Shown piece after piece: positions 1-7,431 of a DNA stretch of 13,444 nt. The first letter of the stretch is position 1, and the number at the start of each line of letters is the position of its first letter. The stretch is from Bacteroidota bacterium (lineage in GTDB: Bacteria; Bacteroidota; Bacteroidia; Chitinophagales; LD1): positions 1 through 13,444 of the forward strand of contig JAFDYP010000413.1 of NCBI GenBank assembly GCA_018267355.1. Direction: 5' to 3'. The notes under the pieces were generated by a model. That model made no database searches. It had not been told where the DNA came from and saw only the letters and a list, made by a program, of their open reading frames with translations. The position numbers and the translations under genes were made by a program.

Positions 1-640
1 GGGTCTGCTCCGGTGATTCAGCTTTGGCGGTGGTCAGTCCTTCTACGAAGGAGTTTTCCAGCTTATTGCATCTGAAGAACATCAAGAAGACCTGATGATA
101 GTAACGGAAAACTTTCTGCACCTGCTTAAACTTCTCCTGCATAGGATTTTGCTCTTTCTCTATCTCAAAGCCATTTTTATCAGCAAAACGCTTTTGCTCG
201 CGCCTGATCATAGCGCCAAATGCGATCAACCTGTCATTGAGCACATCTGAGGTCTCCATATATTCTTTCATTTTCTCATAGGAGAGTGCTGACATCTGCT
301 CATCTGTCAGTACGCCACTGAAACCTGCTGCAGATGTGTATCCCAGCTCTACATAGCTCAGGATAGAATCACGCAGCCCTGTATAGCCTTTGTATGGTTT
401 GATGGCCTGTAGGTGTGTCCTGGCCGTTTCCAGAGCGCGGACCATTAGGGCGAGTTTGGCATTGGCTTCCGGTACATTACGACCGTGGGTGGCAGCATCC
501 AGATAGGCAGCTGTGGCGGCTTGCGCAGGAATCAGCTCGCGAACTATCGTATTGTTATATTCTACTGCAGACTCCGCAGATACAGTGATACCTGACAGGC
601 AGAGCAGTGCCGCTAGAAGGCAGATTTTGACGTTTATCAT
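1..640 (-). CDS. Secreted helical protein of unknown function, C-terminus outside window
   Basis: The minus-strand frame is open from an ATG at 640 to the window edge (213 codons). It begins with a signal peptide: MINVK, then a hydrophobic core (about residues 6-20) and a likely SPase I site after VSA near residue 22. There is no lipobox cysteine, so the product should be periplasmic or surface exposed. The remainder looks mostly alpha-helical and polar, with long Glu/Lys/Gln/Ala-rich stretches, for example around residues 60-85 and 125-175. I see no catalytic motif. It vaguely resembles helical surface proteins annotated in Bacteroidota as LIC11966-like, but this is only a recollection. It lies 53 nt after porT on the same strand and could be co-transcribed. 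The coding call is fairly safe because of the uninterrupted frame and clear signal peptide; the function is unknown. Confidence 0.8.
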   Translation of the reverse strand, partial: MINVKICLLAALLCLSGITVSAESAVEYNNTIVRELIPAQAATAAYLDAATHGRNVPEANAKLALMVRALETARTHLQAIKPYKGYTGLRDSILSYVELGYTSAAGFSGVLTDEQMSALSYEKMKEYMETSDVLNDRLIAFGAMIRREQKRFADKNGFEIEKEQNPMQEKFKQVQKVFRYYHQVFLMFFRCNKLENSFVEGLTTAKAESPEQT

Positions 641-643
641 AGT

Positions 644-656
644 CGCAATTATTGCG
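644..656. repeat. Perfect 6-bp inverted repeat just upstream of the secreted-protein start
   Basis: CGCAAT-T-ATTGCG forms two perfect 6-bp arms around one base, ending 3 nt before the ATG of the minus-strand gene at 640. It lies in the 53 nt gap after porT. It could be a small operator or chance; a one-base loop makes an RNA hairpin unlikely unless inner pairs open. Confidence 0.35.
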
Positions 657-693
657 TAAAGAAAAAATAACCGTGGGGAAAAACCAAATAAGA

Positions 694-1578
694 TTATCCT
701 TCCAGATTAAGTGTGAAGGTGTAGGTGCGGGAGTAGAGCCGCTCTATCACACGGCTGTAGATGTAGCCCTGCGTAGGTGAGTTGACATTGACCACGCCCT
801 GGCTGACCTTAAACTCAGGACTCATGATAAAGTACGGGAAGTAGATCATGACCCCCATGCCATACTCCACAGCTACATCGTTCTTCTTTACCTTGAGTAG
901 GGTATTAGAACGCGTACTGGAGTTGGACGCCAGGTCATAGTCGTAGCGGGCACCACCTATCACATAGATACGTGTATTGCGGATCGGGTCACTCTTAAAT
1001 CTGATCTGGAGGGGAAAGTCGAGATAGATCGAGCTGATCGTCTGTTTGACCACCGGCTCCTTGCGCACTACCGTATTATACACGATAGACTTGTCTGAGA
1101 AAGACAAGGTGGGGATCAGCCTGAGGTCAAAGTAGCGGTGAAATTGCCAGTTGGCTATGATACCGAGATTGAACCCAGGGCCGATACTAGGGTGCATACT
1201 CCTGATCGTATCATTGATACCGTTGAAAGGCTTATGCACGATGCGGTAGTTGGCCACATTGACTCCCAGGGCGATGCCAAAGTAGATCTGCTTACGCCCC
1301 AGCTCGTGTACGTTGAATCCCTCCCTGTCATTGGCTTCATCGCCATTGGGCTTGTAGAAATTTTTGATCTTGCTCCAATAGTCAGCCTTGTGAGGCGGGT
1401 GATAGCGGCCATGGCGGTCTACACCGTCTTCCAGCATCATGCTCAGCGGCGGGTACATGGTGGTCTTGCATACGAGGCATTTAGCTGCCAGTGCAGGCGC
1501 CTTGAGCACAGGCACCGCCTGTGCGCGGGCCAGCAGGCTCAGCACAGACAGCAGCAGTATGACGGTTACTTTTCGCAT
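694..1578 (-). CDS. porT: PorT-like type IX secretion / gliding protein, outer-membrane beta-barrel
   Basis: This is a 294-residue protein if started at MRKVTV (1578). Its signal peptide has a leucine-rich core and likely cleavage after ARAQA (about residue 21). From about residue 98 (IYFGIALG) the protein shows the alternating aromatic/hydrophobic strands of an outer-membrane beta-barrel, including FDLRLIPTLSF, SIYLDFPLQI, YVIGGARYDYDL and the C-terminal TYTFTLNLEG. The pattern matches PorT (SprT), needed for type IX protein secretion and gliding in Bacteroidota. The gene overlaps the end of ubiE by 13 nt, and I recall a ubiE-porT adjacency in other members of the phylum. An ATG 15 nt further upstream (1593) is possible but would place charged-poor residues before the signal peptide. 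Odd: about 75 residues containing a CLVC pair separate the signal peptide from the barrel, making it longer than a typical PorT of about 240 residues. Confidence 0.78.
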   Translation of the reverse strand: MRKVTVILLLSVLSLLARAQAVPVLKAPALAAKCLVCKTTMYPPLSMMLEDGVDRHGRYHPPHKADYWSKIKNFYKPNGDEANDREGFNVHELGRKQIYFGIALGVNVANYRIVHKPFNGINDTIRSMHPSIGPGFNLGIIANWQFHRYFDLRLIPTLSFSDKSIVYNTVVRKEPVVKQTISSIYLDFPLQIRFKSDPIRNTRIYVIGGARYDYDLASNSSTRSNTLLKVKKNDVAVEYGMGVMIYFPYFIMSPEFKVSQGVVNVNSPTQGYIYSRVIERLYSRTYTFTLNLEG

Positions 1579-2291
1579 GTATAGAAGGCACAAATACCAA
1601 ACGTGAGGGGGCGGTAAACGGCATTTTTGAAACCAACCCGCTCCAATATAGCTGTAAAATCACCTCCCTGCGGGAAGACGCTGACCGACTCCGGCAGGTA
1701 GGTATAGGCGCGCACGTCTTTAGAGTACAGCCTGCCTACCAGAGGCAAGATAAAATGAAAATAGATATGATACAACTGACGCATGGGAAAGTGCTCCGGC
1801 TGAGCTACCTCCAGTATGGCCACCCTGCCACCGGGCCTGAGTACCCGGTGCATCTCCCCGAGCCCCTGCTCCAGATGCTCGAAATTTCTCACACCAAACC
1901 CAACGGTGATAGCGTCAAACTTATTGTCCTCAAAGGGCATATTCTCGGAGTCTACACGCTGGAAGCTCAGCACATCAGCCACTTGCAGCTTCACAGCCTT
2001 CTCCCTGCCTACATTCATCATCTGGTCTGAGATATCACCGCCTATCACCTGTGCAGGCTTTAGCCGGAGGCTCTCCACGGCAAAATCTCCCGTACCGGTA
2101 GCGAGATCGAGGATCACCTTTGGCTGTATGGAGGCGATGGAGTCTACCGCTTTGCGCCGCCAGATACGGTCTATGCCGGCAGAGAGGAAGTGATTGAGAA
2201 AATCATAGGTCGGCGCGATATTGTCAAACATCTGCTCTACCTGCTGCTTCTTGCTCTCTTCGCTATTGTATGGGGTGACTGTCTTGGCCAT
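1566..2291 (-). CDS. ubiE: Demethylmenaquinone methyltransferase (MenG/UbiE)
   Basis: This 241-residue class I SAM-dependent methyltransferase has a normal length for the family. It catalyses the last C-methylation step of menaquinone synthesis; Bacteroidota use menaquinone rather than ubiquinone, so the MenG role is the likely one. Family signatures are clear: MFDNIAPTYDFLNHFLS (about 21-37), SAM-binding motif I VILDLATGTGDFAVE (59-73), the acidic loop GGDIS, and the ubiE hallmark FDAITVGFGVRNFEHL followed by EMHRVLRPGGRVAILE. It probably acts as a peripheral cytoplasmic protein on membrane quinone. Its 3' end overlaps porT by 13 nt, suggesting coupled expression. The 80 nt upstream gap contains a short direct repeat and a near-consensus -7 element (GAACTTTG, 2300-2307 minus) only 8 nt before the ATG, so the gene may have its own promoter as well as readthrough from the glycosyltransferase. 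Confidence 0.95.
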   Translation of the reverse strand: MAKTVTPYNSEESKKQQVEQMFDNIAPTYDFLNHFLSAGIDRIWRRKAVDSIASIQPKVILDLATGTGDFAVESLRLKPAQVIGGDISDQMMNVGREKAVKLQVADVLSFQRVDSENMPFEDNKFDAITVGFGVRNFEHLEQGLGEMHRVLRPGGRVAILEVAQPEHFPMRQLYHIYFHFILPLVGRLYSKDVRAYTYLPESVSVFPQGGDFTAILERVGFKNAVYRPLTFGICAFYTCEK

Positions 2292-2313
2292 CGGGGCGGC
2301 AAAGTTCGGTATT

Positions 2314-2349
2314 AATTTGAAGATGAGCTAATTTGAAGATTTGAAAATG
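2314..2349. repeat. Low-complexity intergenic direct repeat (AATTTGAAGAT)
   Basis: AATTTGAAGAT occurs twice, at 2314-2324 and 2330-2340, separated by GAGCT; the second copy runs on into TTGAAAATG. From memory, TTTGAAGAT/TTTGAAAATG strings are frequent in intergenic regions of Bacteroidota genomes. It lies between the glycosyltransferase and ubiE and may be a dispersed non-coding element rather than a regulator. Confidence 0.6.
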
Positions 2350-2371
2350 GGGCTATGATAAGCAGGATGAT

Positions 2372-3412
2372 CTAATCACCATTTTTGAGATACTGCGCTG
2401 CGGAGGATGGGCGGGAGGCGTAGCGGAGCAGGATATGGACGAAATACCTGCGGATCAGCTGCCACTGCCACTGGCGCACCTCGGCGGCACGGGATTGGTC
2501 AGGGTTATCCTTTAGCCTGGACTTATTTTTCCAGTAGAGCAGGTCGTCGCAGATCAGATTGATGATGGCCAGTAGGACATAGGCGATATAGGACAGTTTG
2601 CCATATACTTTCATGACGAGCAGCAGCTCGGAGAGCAAGATCTGTTTGTATTTGCTCTCCTTGATAGTGAAGCTGCCACCCTCGGCATGGAGAATATAGG
2701 CATGGGGGTAGAAGTAGTGATGCAAACCCTTTCGGCGAAGCCGGAGCGCCCACTCCTCGTCTTCTGCGTACATAAAGAAGTCCTCATCCAGCAGCAGATC
2801 AGGAGGGGCCACCAGATTTTTATTGAAGAGCAGAAAGGCACCGCCGAGCCACATGGACTCGTGCTCTATCTCATGCTCACGGCCACGGCGCTCCAGTACC
2901 AGATTTTTATCAGTCGCAGGATCACGCCTGCACAGCAGCTTGAAAAGGGCGATATAGATCGGATTGGCTTTGATGAGCTTGTCCCAAATGTGTACTTCAG
3001 TGTTAGAGTTATACTGCGTGTAGCCGTCGAAATGCACGATCCGGCAGCCTAGCAGGCCGATACTCGTCGTGGCTTCATACTGCTGGTAGCGTCGGAGTGA
3101 CTTTTCTATCGCGTTATCTTTGACGATCGTGTCAGAGTTTAGCATCAGGCAGTAGGGAGCCTGTGCCCGGCGGATGCCGATATTATTAGCGCGGGCGAAG
3201 CCCGCATTGTAGCCGCTATTGATCCATACTACCTCGGGAAAATTTGCTTTGATCAGTGCCTCTGACTCATCCTGAGAGTCATTGTCCACTACTATCACCT
3301 CGCAGTGCAGGGTAGGTGTCTCGGCATAGACCGAGGCGATGCAGTTCCTGAGCATGACGGGGGTCTTGTAGTTGACCAGTATGATGGATATGTCGTATCG
3401 GGAGTTTCCCAT
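2372..3412 (-). CDS. Family 2 glycosyltransferase, rhamnosyltransferase-like
   Basis: This 346-residue inverting GT-A glycosyltransferase transfers an activated sugar to a growing surface glycan at the cytoplasmic face of the membrane. The fold begins at ISIILVNYKTP (about 9-18). Nucleotide-binding acidic residues lie in VIVVDNDSQDES (39-50), followed by NSGYNAGFARANNIGI (65-80), the family's nucleotide-sugar segment. The metal-binding DXD equivalent is LNSD at 91-94. Acceptor-side motifs WLGGAFLLFNK and DEDFFMYAEDEEWALRLRRKG are typical of the WbbL/RfbN-like group. A hydrophobic C-terminal segment (KLSYIAYVLLAIINLICDD) could anchor it. It is the last gene of the acyl-carrier operon, 15 nt after the GNAT-like gene, so its donor sugar may be the acylated one. 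Sugar and acceptor cannot be told from sequence. Confidence 0.9.
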   Translation of the reverse strand: MGNSRYDISIILVNYKTPVMLRNCIASVYAETPTLHCEVIVVDNDSQDESEALIKANFPEVVWINSGYNAGFARANNIGIRRAQAPYCLMLNSDTIVKDNAIEKSLRRYQQYEATTSIGLLGCRIVHFDGYTQYNSNTEVHIWDKLIKANPIYIALFKLLCRRDPATDKNLVLERRGREHEIEHESMWLGGAFLLFNKNLVAPPDLLLDEDFFMYAEDEEWALRLRRKGLHHYFYPHAYILHAEGGSFTIKESKYKQILLSELLLVMKVYGKLSYIAYVLLAIINLICDDLLYWKNKSRLKDNPDQSRAAEVRQWQWQLIRRYFVHILLRYASRPSSAAQYLKNGD

Positions 3413-3427
3413 GAGGTAGTCTTTGGG

Positions 3428-4360
3428 TTACTTCAGATTAAGGACAAAGAGTTCGGTATAGAGTGCGTCGACATCTGCGGGCTGGATAGTGTCAGACTTG
3501 TACAGCAACTTGATGATATCAGCCTGATAAAAGGGCTGCGATGGCTCGGGCAAAAACCTTTTGTCTACCAGCAGGCGATAGCCTCCATGATCGGTATAGA
3601 AATACGCGAGCTGATGTGTGATAGCGGAGAGGTATTTCTTGTCACTACAATAGGCCAGGCGCCTGAAGCGGACATCTCTTTGCAGCAATGAGCGGCCCGT
3701 CAGTTTGTGCAGGAGTGCATTGGGATAGGTGAGCCACTTTGAGGTGATGAAGCGGTGAAGGGACATCTGTTTCTCCCGCAGTACCAGATAGACGGAGGTA
3801 CCATCAGCCACGGTAGCGATGACGTGATCCGTATCAGGCACGAACTGCTTGTGATCTTCATATATCTGCCTGTCAGCGGGATTGAGCAGCTCTACGTTTG
3901 ACGCTGTGACCATTTCTATTTTCACAGGATCGGAGGAGCGTGATGGGCGTATCCAGTACACCGTATCCTCAAAGTACTTCCACTTCATACTGCGGAATAT
4001 CTTGTCCGCCTCAGGTATGGGAGTGAAATTTGTAATGGTGTATTCCTTCAGGTCTTTGAGGTAGAAGAGGAGCATGGGGAGGCTGTGCTGACGCATATTC
4101 TCGGCCACTATCCAGCTGCTGAGGCTGCTCACTTTCTCCTCCCTGCCAGCTATGACACGGCGGCTGAAGAGGATACCGATGAAACCGATAGCTACCCCCT
4201 GCTCTATCATAATGTAGCCGATATGCTCCTCAGGCGTAGGCCAGTGATGGCGGAAGAGCTTCAGCCATTTCTCATCCTCATTGACCGTAGGGTCAAACTG
4301 GCGCAGGAGTGGCAGGGCCAGCTCAGCATCAGATGGATATGCTCTTCTGATCTCGGGCAT
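3428..4360 (-). CDS. GNAT-like acyltransferase, probable sugar N-acyltransferase
   Basis: This 310-residue soluble protein has an N-terminal half resembling a GNAT fold: IRRAYPSDAELALPLLRQF at the start, then paired strands IGYIMIEQGVAIGFIGILFS (about 48-67) and SSLSSWIVAENMRQHSLPMLL where the acyl-carrier pantetheine loop should be. The classic Q/R-x-x-G-x-G/A loop is not present; MRQHSLPML takes its place. That is common in divergent acyltransferases of polysaccharide loci but weakens the call. The second half (about 165-310) has no recognised motif, though similar strand/helix spacing suggests a second, degenerate GNAT-like unit. It starts 4 nt after the acyl-AMP ligase and ends 15 nt before the glycosyltransferase, so the best guess is transfer of the acyl group made by this operon onto an amino sugar. 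The coding call is certain; the chemistry is inferred. Confidence 0.72.
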   Translation of the reverse strand: MPEIRRAYPSDAELALPLLRQFDPTVNEDEKWLKLFRHHWPTPEEHIGYIMIEQGVAIGFIGILFSRRVIAGREEKVSSLSSWIVAENMRQHSLPMLLFYLKDLKEYTITNFTPIPEADKIFRSMKWKYFEDTVYWIRPSRSSDPVKIEMVTASNVELLNPADRQIYEDHKQFVPDTDHVIATVADGTSVYLVLREKQMSLHRFITSKWLTYPNALLHKLTGRSLLQRDVRFRRLAYCSDKKYLSAITHQLAYFYTDHGGYRLLVDKRFLPEPSQPFYQADIIKLLYKSDTIQPADVDALYTELFVLNLK

Positions 4361-4364
4361 GGGG

Positions 4365-5720
4365 CTACTGGTCTTTCCTTACCTTTTTGAAGCGCGCATT
4401 GTATTGCGGAGAGTCATTCTCTATGATGGCAAATTTGACTGGCACTTTGTACTTGGCGAGGTGAGCGAGGCAAAGCTTACGGAGGCGGAGGATGAGGGCG
4501 TCATGGTCCTCAGGCTCCAGCAGGGTGATCTTGGCATGTACTACATTGCCCATCACAGGGTGTGCCTTACCAAACACAGAGACCTCGGCCACATTCTCAT
4601 CTTCCAGCAGCACATTCTCCACCTCTACAGGAAATACTTTCTGCCCGCCTACATTGATCATGTCACTCTTGCGGCCCAGTATGCGCATGTACTCGCCTTT
4701 CACCTCCACGAGGTCGCCGGTATTCATCCAGCCTTCCTCATCGAATGGATCAGGTGCATTCAGGTAGCCCACCATATTGGCCTCGGAGCGGATCCAGAGA
4801 GTACCGTCCTTGATCTTGACCTCAAAACCATCGCCTCCTATGCGCACCCAGACGGACTCGTCACTCTCAGACTTGGAGCGGAGTACGCCGAGTTCGCTCA
4901 GGCCGTAGGTCTGCTTCACCTGCGCATTTGGGAAGATCTCGTGTACTTTTTTCAGCGTAGCTGCGGCCATGACCTCGGTACCGTAGGTGATCAGCTGCAC
5001 AGAGGAGAGGTCATATACATTATAGCAGCGCGAGGCGATCAGGAAATTGATGAACGTAGGTGTGGTAGGCAGCAGGTCAGCCTTACTCGCAGCTACAGCC
5101 TCGCACACTGTCTCAGGCATACGGTCTGCGAGGCAGACACCCATACCGCCATAGGCGAAGGAAGACATCAGTGTATTGAAGCCGCCGAAGTGGTCCATGA
5201 GCAGGAAGAGAACAGTACGCCAGCCCTTGCGCTCCATGACAAATTTCTTCATCACATTCTCGCAGTCCTGCAGGATGCCCTTGGGCAGGCCGCTGGAGCC
5301 GCTGGAGAAAACAATAAGACCGGGATGCTGCCGCTCGGCAAATTTCACCAGCAGTGGGTTCTTCTCATTGGCCGGTAGCTGCTCGAAAGTCCAGGTGTCA
5401 TCTTCCGCAAAGCGGAAAATACAATCTGCGCAGGCGATACGGAGAAACTCCGGTGTCTCCTTCTCTATAGCACGGGTGAAAGGCACTAGGATGGCCTTAC
5501 ACTTCATCAGCGCAAATATCAGCGCGCAGGTATTGGGCGAGTAGTCACCTACAAAGGCACAGACGGTGCCCTGACCGATGCCCTGCTCGGCTATGATGCG
5601 GTCCCAGTCTGTGATCTGCCTGTCAAAGCTAGCGTATGAGATGGCTATGCCATGCCAGAAAAGGGCAGGCTTGTCACCATTGGCCGCCATGCGGGCGAGT
5701 ATCGTATTTATTGCATCCAT
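4365..5720 (-). CDS. AMP-forming acyl-CoA/acyl-ACP ligase (ANL superfamily)
   Basis: This 451-residue adenylating enzyme activates a carboxylic acid with ATP and loads it on a thiol (CoA or the operon's carrier protein). ANL motifs appear in order: A3 phosphate loop SSGSSGLPKG (139-148), A5 TYGLSELG (271-278), A7 WMNTGDL (331-337), A8 hinge GRKSDMINVGG (349-359), and a C-terminal A10 region (NARFKKVRK, about 441-449) supplying the catalytic lysine. It is shorter than ordinary acyl-CoA synthetases (500-560 residues), mainly at the N-terminus, as in ligases of polysaccharide and secondary-metabolite loci. A3 has Ser-Ser where TSGTTG is most usual. It begins 4 nt after KAS III and ends 4 nt before the GNAT-like gene. 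Substrate is unknown; the neighbouring free-standing ACP suggests direct acyl-ACP formation. Confidence 0.88.
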   Translation of the reverse strand: MDAINTILARMAANGDKPALFWHGIAISYASFDRQITDWDRIIAEQGIGQGTVCAFVGDYSPNTCALIFALMKCKAILVPFTRAIEKETPEFLRIACADCIFRFAEDDTWTFEQLPANEKNPLLVKFAERQHPGLIVFSSGSSGLPKGILQDCENVMKKFVMERKGWRTVLFLLMDHFGGFNTLMSSFAYGGMGVCLADRMPETVCEAVAASKADLLPTTPTFINFLIASRCYNVYDLSSVQLITYGTEVMAAATLKKVHEIFPNAQVKQTYGLSELGVLRSKSESDESVWVRIGGDGFEVKIKDGTLWIRSEANMVGYLNAPDPFDEEGWMNTGDLVEVKGEYMRILGRKSDMINVGGQKVFPVEVENVLLEDENVAEVSVFGKAHPVMGNVVHAKITLLEPEDHDALILRLRKLCLAHLAKYKVPVKFAIIENDSPQYNARFKKVRKDQ

Positions 5721-5724
5721 GCTA

Positions 5725-6729
5725 TCAGAATCTATATAAAAGGCTACCCCACGAGAGGCCTACACCAAAGCCTGAGAAAACAACTGTATCACCCGGTTTG
5801 ACCACGCCTGCGTCCAGTGCGTCTTTGGTCGCGATGGGAATGGAAGCAGAGACGGTGTTGCCTATTTTTGCGATGTTTGAGAAAGCTTTATCCGCAGGGA
5901 GTTTGAGCATCTGGGCTACAGCATCTATGGCCAGTTTGCTGGCCTGGTGGAAGAGGAACTGGTCTACCTGCGCTACCTCCAGCCCGTTATTTTTCAGCAG
6001 GGCCTTGATCTGGCGCGGCACCATGCTCTGGAAGAAGCTCAGCACACCCATGCCATTCATGTGGATGTCATTGTCCGTGCGGATATTGCCGCTGCGGTCT
6101 GCCACCTCTACGGCTGTAGCATCTGAGCGAGGTATGAGGCAGCCACCGGCCTTGATATAAAACTGATCGAAACGGCTGCCCTCAGAGTCTATCAGGTGGT
6201 CTATGATGCCCCTATCGCCAGCCTCCTCGCAGAGCAGCGTAGCAGCAGCTCCATCGCCAAACAGGACGCGGGTAGAGCGGTCTTTCTTATTGATATACTT
6301 TGAGTAGGTATCTGCGGTGATGAGCAGGACGTTCTTTGCCGTGCCGGACCTGATGAGTGATTTAGCCAAAACGAGTCCGTAGACGAACCCCGAGCAGGCC
6401 TGATTGTAGTCAAAGGCCAGTACACTGCCGGGTAGGCCGAGATACTTGTGCAGCAGGTAAGAATTGGGCGGCATGATGTAGTCGGGGCTCTGCGTACAGA
6501 AGATGATGGCATCTACTGCCTGTCGGTCATGCTGCGCAAAGAGCTTGTCACAGGCAGCTTTGGCAAAGGTGAGGGCTGTCTCCCCGTCTGTGGCTATGTG
6601 GCGCTCGTAGACACCGGTCTTGGCGGCGATGATGCTCATATGCCAGTCGGGAAACTCGCGCTCGTAGTCTGCATTGGTCACGACCTGCTGCGGCAGCGCG
6701 TACTCGATAGCTTTGATGATGACTCCCAT
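5725..6729 (-). CDS. Beta-ketoacyl-ACP synthase III family protein
   Basis: This 334-residue thiolase-fold enzyme is a typical KAS III in length. The catalytic triad is readable: Cys112 in DYNQACSGF, His261 in FLFHQASK and Asn291 in IGNTVSASIP. GDGAAATLL (158-166) and the C-terminal GFGVGLSWGS loop complete the family pattern. KAS III condenses a starter acyl thioester with malonyl-ACP. Housekeeping FabH normally has HQANxRI after the histidine; here it is HQASKLAI, so the arginine that helps dock ACP is replaced. That argues for a specialised enzyme rather than the fatty-acid initiator. Position between the MBL hydrolase (57 nt upstream gap) and acyl ligase (4 nt) supports a dedicated short acyl-chain pathway. 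I withhold fabH because a housekeeping copy probably exists elsewhere. Confidence 0.9.
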   Translation of the reverse strand: MGVIIKAIEYALPQQVVTNADYEREFPDWHMSIIAAKTGVYERHIATDGETALTFAKAACDKLFAQHDRQAVDAIIFCTQSPDYIMPPNSYLLHKYLGLPGSVLAFDYNQACSGFVYGLVLAKSLIRSGTAKNVLLITADTYSKYINKKDRSTRVLFGDGAAATLLCEEAGDRGIIDHLIDSEGSRFDQFYIKAGGCLIPRSDATAVEVADRSGNIRTDNDIHMNGMGVLSFFQSMVPRQIKALLKNNGLEVAQVDQFLFHQASKLAIDAVAQMLKLPADKAFSNIAKIGNTVSASIPIATKDALDAGVVKPGDTVVFSGFGVGLSWGSLLYRF

Positions 6730-6786
6730 TGTAGTGCGGGTGAAACTATCTAATTTATCCGAAAAGCCGAAGGCCGTGGCCTGCTA

Positions 6787-7431
6787 TCAGGCAGGATGAT
6801 AGAAGGTTCGGAGCTGCGCCACAGTGAAAGGCTCATCATGACCGGGAAAGAGCAGCAGATTGCTATCCATCTGCGTCAGGTTAGCCAGAGATTCTCTCAG
6901 GTGTGCCTCATTGCCGCCGGGCAGGTCGGTGCGGCCGGCACCTTTCTCCAGTATCAGGTCTCCTATCAGGCAGAAGCCGTCTATGAGGTAGCACGCGCTA
7001 CCGGGAGTATGGCCGGGCAGGTGCAGCACCCGGATCCCGCCTCCGGCGAAAGGCAACACCGGCTCTCCCTCAAAGATATCGAGCTGCTGTGGCGAGGTGA
7101 ATTTCACCTTATCAAACAGCAGGGCAAAATTGGGAGATTGCTTCAGCAGCCTTACGTCGGCCTTATGCACTGTGACGGGCAGGTGGAGTTTTTGCGATAG
7201 CTCCTCTGCGGCTACGAGGTGGTCGTAGTGGGTATGCGTGAGGAGGATATATTTCACCTGTGCGCCAGTCTCCTCCAGTATCTGGTAGAGGATATGGAGA
7301 TTGCCGCCCGGGTCTACTACGATGGCTTCTTTGGTTTCCATATGGATGACTACGTAGCAGTTTTGCCGCCAGCGGTCATAACCTGTGAAGCGCAGCACCT
7401 CATATGCCTGCTGGTCAAACCTCGTGATCAT
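6787..7431 (-). CDS. Metallo-beta-lactamase-fold hydrolase, glyoxalase II / YcbL-like
   Basis: This 214-residue cytoplasmic hydrolase has the full two-metal site: THTHYDH (His66, His68, Asp70, His71), His141 in PGHTPGS, Asp158 in LIGDLI and His198 in FPGHDEP. GRTDLPGG (167-174) is characteristic of single-domain glyoxalase II (YcbL-type) thioester hydrolases, which cleave acyl-glutathione-like thioesters. No C-terminal glutathione-binding domain is present. Its start overlaps the SDR stop as ATGA (7428-7431), so translation is coupled. In this operon the reasonable inference is a thioesterase that releases or proofreads acyl-ACP; metallo-beta-lactamase-type thioesterases are known in iterative polyketide systems. 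A plain housekeeping glyoxalase carried along cannot be excluded. Confidence 0.87.
   Translation of the reverse strand: MITRFDQQAYEVLRFTGYDRWRQNCYVVIHMETKEAIVVDPGGNLHILYQILEETGAQVKYILLTHTHYDHLVAAEELSQKLHLPVTVHKADVRLLKQSPNFALLFDKVKFTSPQQLDIFEGEPVLPFAGGGIRVLHLPGHTPGSACYLIDGFCLIGDLILEKGAGRTDLPGGNEAHLRESLANLTQMDSNLLLFPGHDEPFTVAQLRTFYHPA

Noticed and set aside
4281..5378. 365-codon plus-strand open frame opposite the acyl ligase
   Set aside because: It lies fully antisense to a protein with all ANL motifs, has no recognisable domain, and its amino acid content (His/Arg/Leu rich) is typical of a reverse-complement shadow.
5636..6160. 174-codon plus-strand frame across the ligase/KAS III junction
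   Set aside because: Spans two well-supported minus-strand genes, with no domain or start signal.
6730..6786. Terminator between the MBL hydrolase and KAS III
   Set aside because: The gap holds only a short AGGCC-GT-GGCCT hairpin (6771-6782) with a two-base loop and no U-tract on the transcribed strand; it is not a convincing stop to the operon.
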